NCBI GenBank assembly: GCA_032251455.1
Contig: JAVVEG010000003.1
Location: 124,001-188,000 of the forward strand
DNA: 64,000 nucleotides
Source: JAVVEG01 sp032251455
GTDB taxonomy: Bacteria > Pseudomonadota > Gammaproteobacteria > Pseudomonadales > Pseudohongiellaceae
Direction of reading: 5' to 3'
Shown here: piece by piece, positions 61,329-64,000 of the stretch
How the letters are laid out: each line of letters starts with the position of its first letter
How positions within the stretch are numbered: position 1 is the stretch's first letter
The notes under the pieces: model-generated
Told to the model about the DNA's origin: nothing
Seen by the model: the letters and a program-made list of their open reading frames with translations, nothing else
The model's database searches: none
Made by a program: the position numbers and the translations under genes

Positions 61329-61877
61329 ATGATGAGTACCTTTACCCGCTACGAACCCGATACCGCTTCAGCAGAGGGCAAGAAAATCCTGGAAGGCATA
61401 CAGGGAGCATACGGTTTTATTCCCGAATTGTTCTCTTATATGATCGAGGCGCCAATCGCTGTGGAAGCGTATATTGAACTGAACAAACTGCTTGGCCGCA
61501 GCTCTTTCAAACCAGCACAATTACAGGCTGCCCTGCTTGCAGTCAGTGTACAGAATGAATGTGGATTCTGTGTGGTGGCGCATGAGGCCATGGCAAAGAA
61601 ATCCGGCACCAGTGCCGATACTATCACGGCTATCAAAAACAAGGAGTCGATCAAGGACCCCAAGGATCAGGCCTTGGTCAAACTGGTGCGCCTGATGGTA
61701 GAGAAGCGTGGCTGGGTGCCTGAAGAGGATCTGCAGGAATTCTTCGCTGCCGGTTTTACTCGACAGCAGGTTTTTGAGTTGATTGTAGTAGTTGCCATCA
61801 AGACGCTGTCAAATTACAGTAATCACCTGACTCACCCAGAGCCCAACAAGGAGTTGCTGGCAATGATTGCCGGGTAA
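61329..61877 (+). CDS. AhpD-like carboxymuconolactone decarboxylase family protein
   Basis: 182-residue alpha-helical protein with the redox motif CGFCVVAH (Cys 78, Cys 81, His 85), as in AhpD alkylhydroperoxidases. Likely a thiol-dependent peroxide-removing protein. AAGGAG at 61318-61323; ATG 61329 and 61332 are both well placed. Located between an AraC regulator and an ECF sigma factor gene, a common setting for this family. Confidence 0.87.
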   Translation: MMSTFTRYEPDTASAEGKKILEGIQGAYGFIPELFSYMIEAPIAVEAYIELNKLLGRSSFKPAQLQAALLAVSVQNECGFCVVAHEAMAKKSGTSADTITAIKNKESIKDPKDQALVKLVRLMVEKRGWVPEEDLQEFFAAGFTRQQVFELIVVVAIKTLSNYSNHLTHPEPNKELLAMIAG

Positions 61878-62063
61878 ACTGCACTATTGACACTGTAAAG
61901 CGTATGTTGATCTGAAGGCGGGCAAAAAAAGGATTTTTTGCTTTCCTTAACATAATAAAATTATTAAAGTAATTTATCTTGAGCGCAGAAAAACAATCCG
62001 CCCGCATCGGGTCTTTACCCTGACAGGATAAACACTCCAATAGTCGAACAGGCAGGTGCAAGC

Positions 62064-62090
62064 AAAACCGTCATTGAAGACACGGTTTTT
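62064..62090 (+). terminator. Probable terminator between the AhpD-like and sigma factor genes
   Basis: AAAACCGT (62064-62071) pairs with ACGGTTTT (62082-62089) and is followed by another T. A weaker AT-only hairpin GCAAAAAA/TTTTTTGC lies earlier at 61922-61941. Either could end the AhpD transcript and separate it from the sigma operon; the 287-base gap otherwise holds only AT-rich sequence. Confidence 0.55.
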
Positions 62091-62164
62091 CGCAGTATGG
62101 CAAAGTCAGACTTGGAGCAGAACTGATTGTTACACGGATCTATTTATAAAAAAGAGCAAAGAAT

Positions 62165-62821
62165 ATGACAGTTGCAGAGCAGGGAGTGCCCAGTGATGCC
62201 CCGGAAGAAGATGCTGGGTTGATCAAGGCATTGCAACAGGGTGATGAAGCCGCATTCGCACAGTTGGTCAAGAAATATCATCGCAAACTCTGGTACGTGG
62301 CCAGAGCCATTGCCGGTGAGATATGGGCTGAAGAAGTACTGCAGGATGCCTGGCTATCTGTTTACAGATCAATAGGTAATTTTGAAGGGCGCTCATCACT
62401 GAAAACCTGGTTATATACAATAGTCAAGAATCAGGCAAAAACCAGGCTGCGCAAGGAGTCGCGAAACTCACAGTCAATGGAAAATGCCGGTTATGCCGGG
62501 ATAGACGAATCTGCAGCGGTCATTGAGCCGCGCTTCCAGGATGATGGCAACTGGTTGAAACCGCCACTGTCCTGGGATATTGACTCTCCAGGTGCCTTGC
62601 TGGAAGAGGAGCAGTTGCAACAATGTATCAATCGCGCTATCGACAGGTTGAGTCCAGACCAACGAGCGGTGTTCCAGATGAGGGACATGCAGCAAATGGA
62701 GCTGGGCGAGATATGTAACATTCTTGAGTTCTCCAGCTCCAATGTTAGGGTATTATTGCACAGGGCCAGAATTGCCTTGATGCAGGTCATTGAGAAGTAT
62801 CAGGAGACCGGTGAATGTTGA
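62165..62821 (+). CDS. ECF-type RNA polymerase sigma factor
   Basis: 218 residues. Region 2 spans about 25-95 (YHRKLWYVARAIAGEIWAEE, with the -10 recognising block up to LKTWLYTIVKNQAKTRLRK). Region 4 covers 160-212 (LSPDQRAVFQMRDMQ, EFSSSNVRVLLHRAR). Between them a 55-residue linker contains FQDDGNWLKPPLSWD, a word seen in one subset of ECF factors. The anti-sigma gene starts within its last codons (GAATGTTGA), so the two are coupled. Confidence 0.9.
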   Translation: MTVAEQGVPSDAPEEDAGLIKALQQGDEAAFAQLVKKYHRKLWYVARAIAGEIWAEEVLQDAWLSVYRSIGNFEGRSSLKTWLYTIVKNQAKTRLRKESRNSQSMENAGYAGIDESAAVIEPRFQDDGNWLKPPLSWDIDSPGALLEEEQLQQCINRAIDRLSPDQRAVFQMRDMQQMELGEICNILEFSSSNVRVLLHRARIALMQVIEKYQETGEC

Positions 62822-63060
62822 CATGTCGTGAGATCAACGAATGTGGGACTGATTATATTGATAAGCAGTTGTCCCTGCGCAAACGGCTTGCCGTGCGCAT
62901 GCACCTGTTCCTGTGCAACAAGTGTCGCAGCTTCATGCGTCAGTTCAGGCTTTCGGTGAGCTATTTCCAGGCCATGCCGGCCGATGAAAATATCTCTGAT
63001 AAGGAAGCCAGCGAAATTGCCGACAAAATTTTCAAGAGTGCACACACGCATAACGATTGA
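62815..63060 (+). CDS. Soluble zinc-finger anti-sigma factor (ZAS)
   Basis: 81 residues without a membrane segment. The HLFLCNKC motif (His-x3-Cys-x2-Cys) near residue 30 is the zinc site of the zf-HC2/ZAS domain, preceded by CREINE. Overlap with the sigma gene supports the assignment as its inhibitor. Zinc thiol release by oxidants is a known mechanism in this family; here it is inferred. Confidence 0.82.
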   Translation: MLTCREINECGTDYIDKQLSLRKRLAVRMHLFLCNKCRSFMRQFRLSVSYFQAMPADENISDKEASEIADKIFKSAHTHND

Positions 63061-63170
63061 TAGTGCTGTATTCCGCTCTGATGTCCCCGGTGCCAGAAAC
63101 GGTGGCTATTTTGCTCGACTTGCACTGTAGCTTTTGGTGTGCTGGCTGCTAGCACCAGGGCTGATAGATC

Positions 63171-63207
63171 GCTGACTGATTACCAACTAAGAGTCTAGTC
63201 AGCTTTT
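63171..63207 (+). terminator. Probable terminator after the anti-sigma gene
   Basis: GCTGACT (63171-63177) pairs with AGTCAGC (63197-63203) followed by TTTT. Two other stems in the same 247-base gap (AAGCAGT/ACTGCTT at 63260-63283 and a TGGTG/CACCA pair near 63136-63157) make the region hairpin-rich. No gene was found in it. Confidence 0.5.
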
Positions 63208-63307
63208 CATTAAAACTGAAGCCAGCCAACGGTTTCGGTGTTCGGTTGTACGCACCAACAAGCAGTCTCAGTGAGCACTGCTTAATTAATAATCAAGGAG
63301 AAAAAGG

Positions 63308-63733
63308 GTGAATAATAACGTTGATCAGTTTTCAGTATCCAGGCTTGAAATCCCTCTGCTGACCTTGCGCCTTGGGGTTTTCATTGTCATGTTCATGTGG
63401 ACTTTGGACAAATTCATCAATCCACAGCATGCGGCGGGTATTTTCCAGAATTTCTATGGCATCAGCTTATCGGCCGGGGCTGTCGTCTATACTCTTGCCG
63501 CACTCGAGCTGATTCTGCTGCTTCTGTTCCTGAGCGGGCTTGTCCGTACCTGGAGCTATGGCGCTGTGATGGTACTCCATGGGGTATCCACCTTGTCGGC
63601 TTACAATCAATATCTGGACCCTTTCAACAATCTGCTGTTTTTTGCAGCCTGGCCAATGCTTGCTGCCAGTTTCGCGCTGTTCATGCTGCGTGATTACGAC
63701 AACAAGCTGGTGTTGCCCATGGGCAAACCGTAA
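63308..63733 (+). CDS. DoxX-like four-helix membrane protein
   Basis: 141 residues, four hydrophobic helices (about 18-32, 56-78, 84-100, 106-126). The FMWTLDKFINPQHAAGIF segment fits the DoxX-like family. GTG 63308 follows AAGGAG at 63296-63301. Encoded behind the ECF/anti-sigma pair and before the DUF3179 gene; it could be a target of the sigma factor. Function unknown. Confidence 0.75.
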   Translation: MNNNVDQFSVSRLEIPLLTLRLGVFIVMFMWTLDKFINPQHAAGIFQNFYGISLSAGAVVYTLAALELILLLLFLSGLVRTWSYGAVMVLHGVSTLSAYNQYLDPFNNLLFFAAWPMLAASFALFMLRDYDNKLVLPMGKP

Positions 63734-63786
63734 GCAGCAATCCCCTGCCAGGTTCAGAACATCAGGCGCAATCAAGAGGTGGAGGT

Positions 63787-64000
63787 ATGAAGACTCTTAT
63801 TGGGTTTCGCTTGTATGAAGTTCCACGCGGCCCGACCAGGCAAATCCTGCTCTGGCTGATGTGCGCAATGTTCTTTTCCTGTACTAGCGATGGATTCGCC
63901 CAGAATATAGACAGACGGGCCTGGCCCAATACGGACTTCTCCCGCACCAGTATCGATCTGCGCGAAATCATTTCCGGCGGTCCAGGCAAGGATGGTATTC
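63787..64000 (+). CDS. DUF3179 family protein, N-terminal part, cut by window end
   Basis: Only 71 codons are visible. A hydrophobic segment with a CTSDGFAQ stretch looks like a signal peptide or lipobox. The following WPNTDFSRTS and IDLREIISGGPGKDGI match the start of DUF3179 proteins, whose function is unknown. GTGGAGG directly before ATG 63787 confirms the start. The rest lies outside the window. Confidence 0.8.
   Translation, partial: MKTLIGFRLYEVPRGPTRQILLWLMCAMFFSCTSDGFAQNIDRRAWPNTDFSRTSIDLREIISGGPGKDGI

Noticed and set aside
1..64000. CRISPR arrays, rRNA operons, insertion sequences or prophage genes
   Set aside because: No regularly spaced repeats, no rRNA sequence, no transposase or phage structural genes were recognised anywhere in the window.

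Overview
The window is a 64 kb chromosomal segment of a gammaproteobacterium. The evidence is an intact division and cell wall (dcw) cluster of gammaproteobacterial order, an AmpD/AmpE/AmpG murein-recycling set, type IV pilus genes pilBCD next to coaE and yacG, a two-lipoyl-domain AceF beside a homodimeric-type AceE, and a sigma32-type promoter in front of groESL. From memory of Pseudomonas aeruginosa, two separate conserved blocks (ftsI to groEL; yacG-coaE-pilDCB-pilA-nadC-ampDE) appear fused here. The copper-monooxygenase-like gene and the unclassified secreted proteins suggest an aquatic, OMG/Pseudomonadales-like lineage, but the species cannot be named from sequence alone.

Layout: (1) 2-16444, plus strand: ftsI (truncated by the window edge), murE, murF, mraY, murD, ftsW, murG, murC, ddlB, ftsQ, ftsA, ftsZ, lpxC and an M23 peptidase, mostly overlapping or a few bases apart; then secA, argJ and a Nudix/ThiE-like fusion to 21559. 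(2) 21569-26332, minus strand: yacG, coaE, pilD, pilC, pilB; divergent from two tandem pilin genes and a TfpX/TfpZ-type accessory gene (26739-28428). (3) 28700-33022: small cytochrome c, secreted HNH nuclease, nadC, retropepsin-like protease, ampD, ampE. (4) 33052-37643: aceE-aceF behind a promoter flanked by two perfect palindromes. (5) 37678-43290, minus strand: FecCD/ABC transporter pair, SMP-30-like lipoprotein, membrane-fused alpha/beta hydrolase, panE. (6) 43353-51234: yajQ, ampG, fxsA, then a 3 kb oppositely oriented accessory insert (haem/copper oxidoreductase, secreted partner, and a 33-residue lysine-rich peptide gene) before groES-groEL. (7) 51369-57667: CNNM/CorC-like protein, AGCS symporter, secreted protein of unknown family, HSL-type esterase, sodB, coiled-coil membrane protein. 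(8) tRNA-Leu(UAG), followed by an AT-rich stretch and a two-gene HTH/Fic module of the 'mobile mystery protein A/B' type. (9) 59337-64000: Tat-type haloacid dehalogenase and AraC regulator, divergent AhpD-like protein, ECF sigma factor with zinc-finger anti-sigma, DoxX-like membrane protein, and the start of a DUF3179 protein.

Most of the window is housekeeping. The parts that deserve attention are the aceE control region, the insert between fxsA and groES with its overlooked small gene, the HTH/Fic module with a palindrome on its promoter, the tandem pilins, and the ECF/CMD cluster at the right end. No CRISPR array, rRNA, prophage or insertion sequence was seen.
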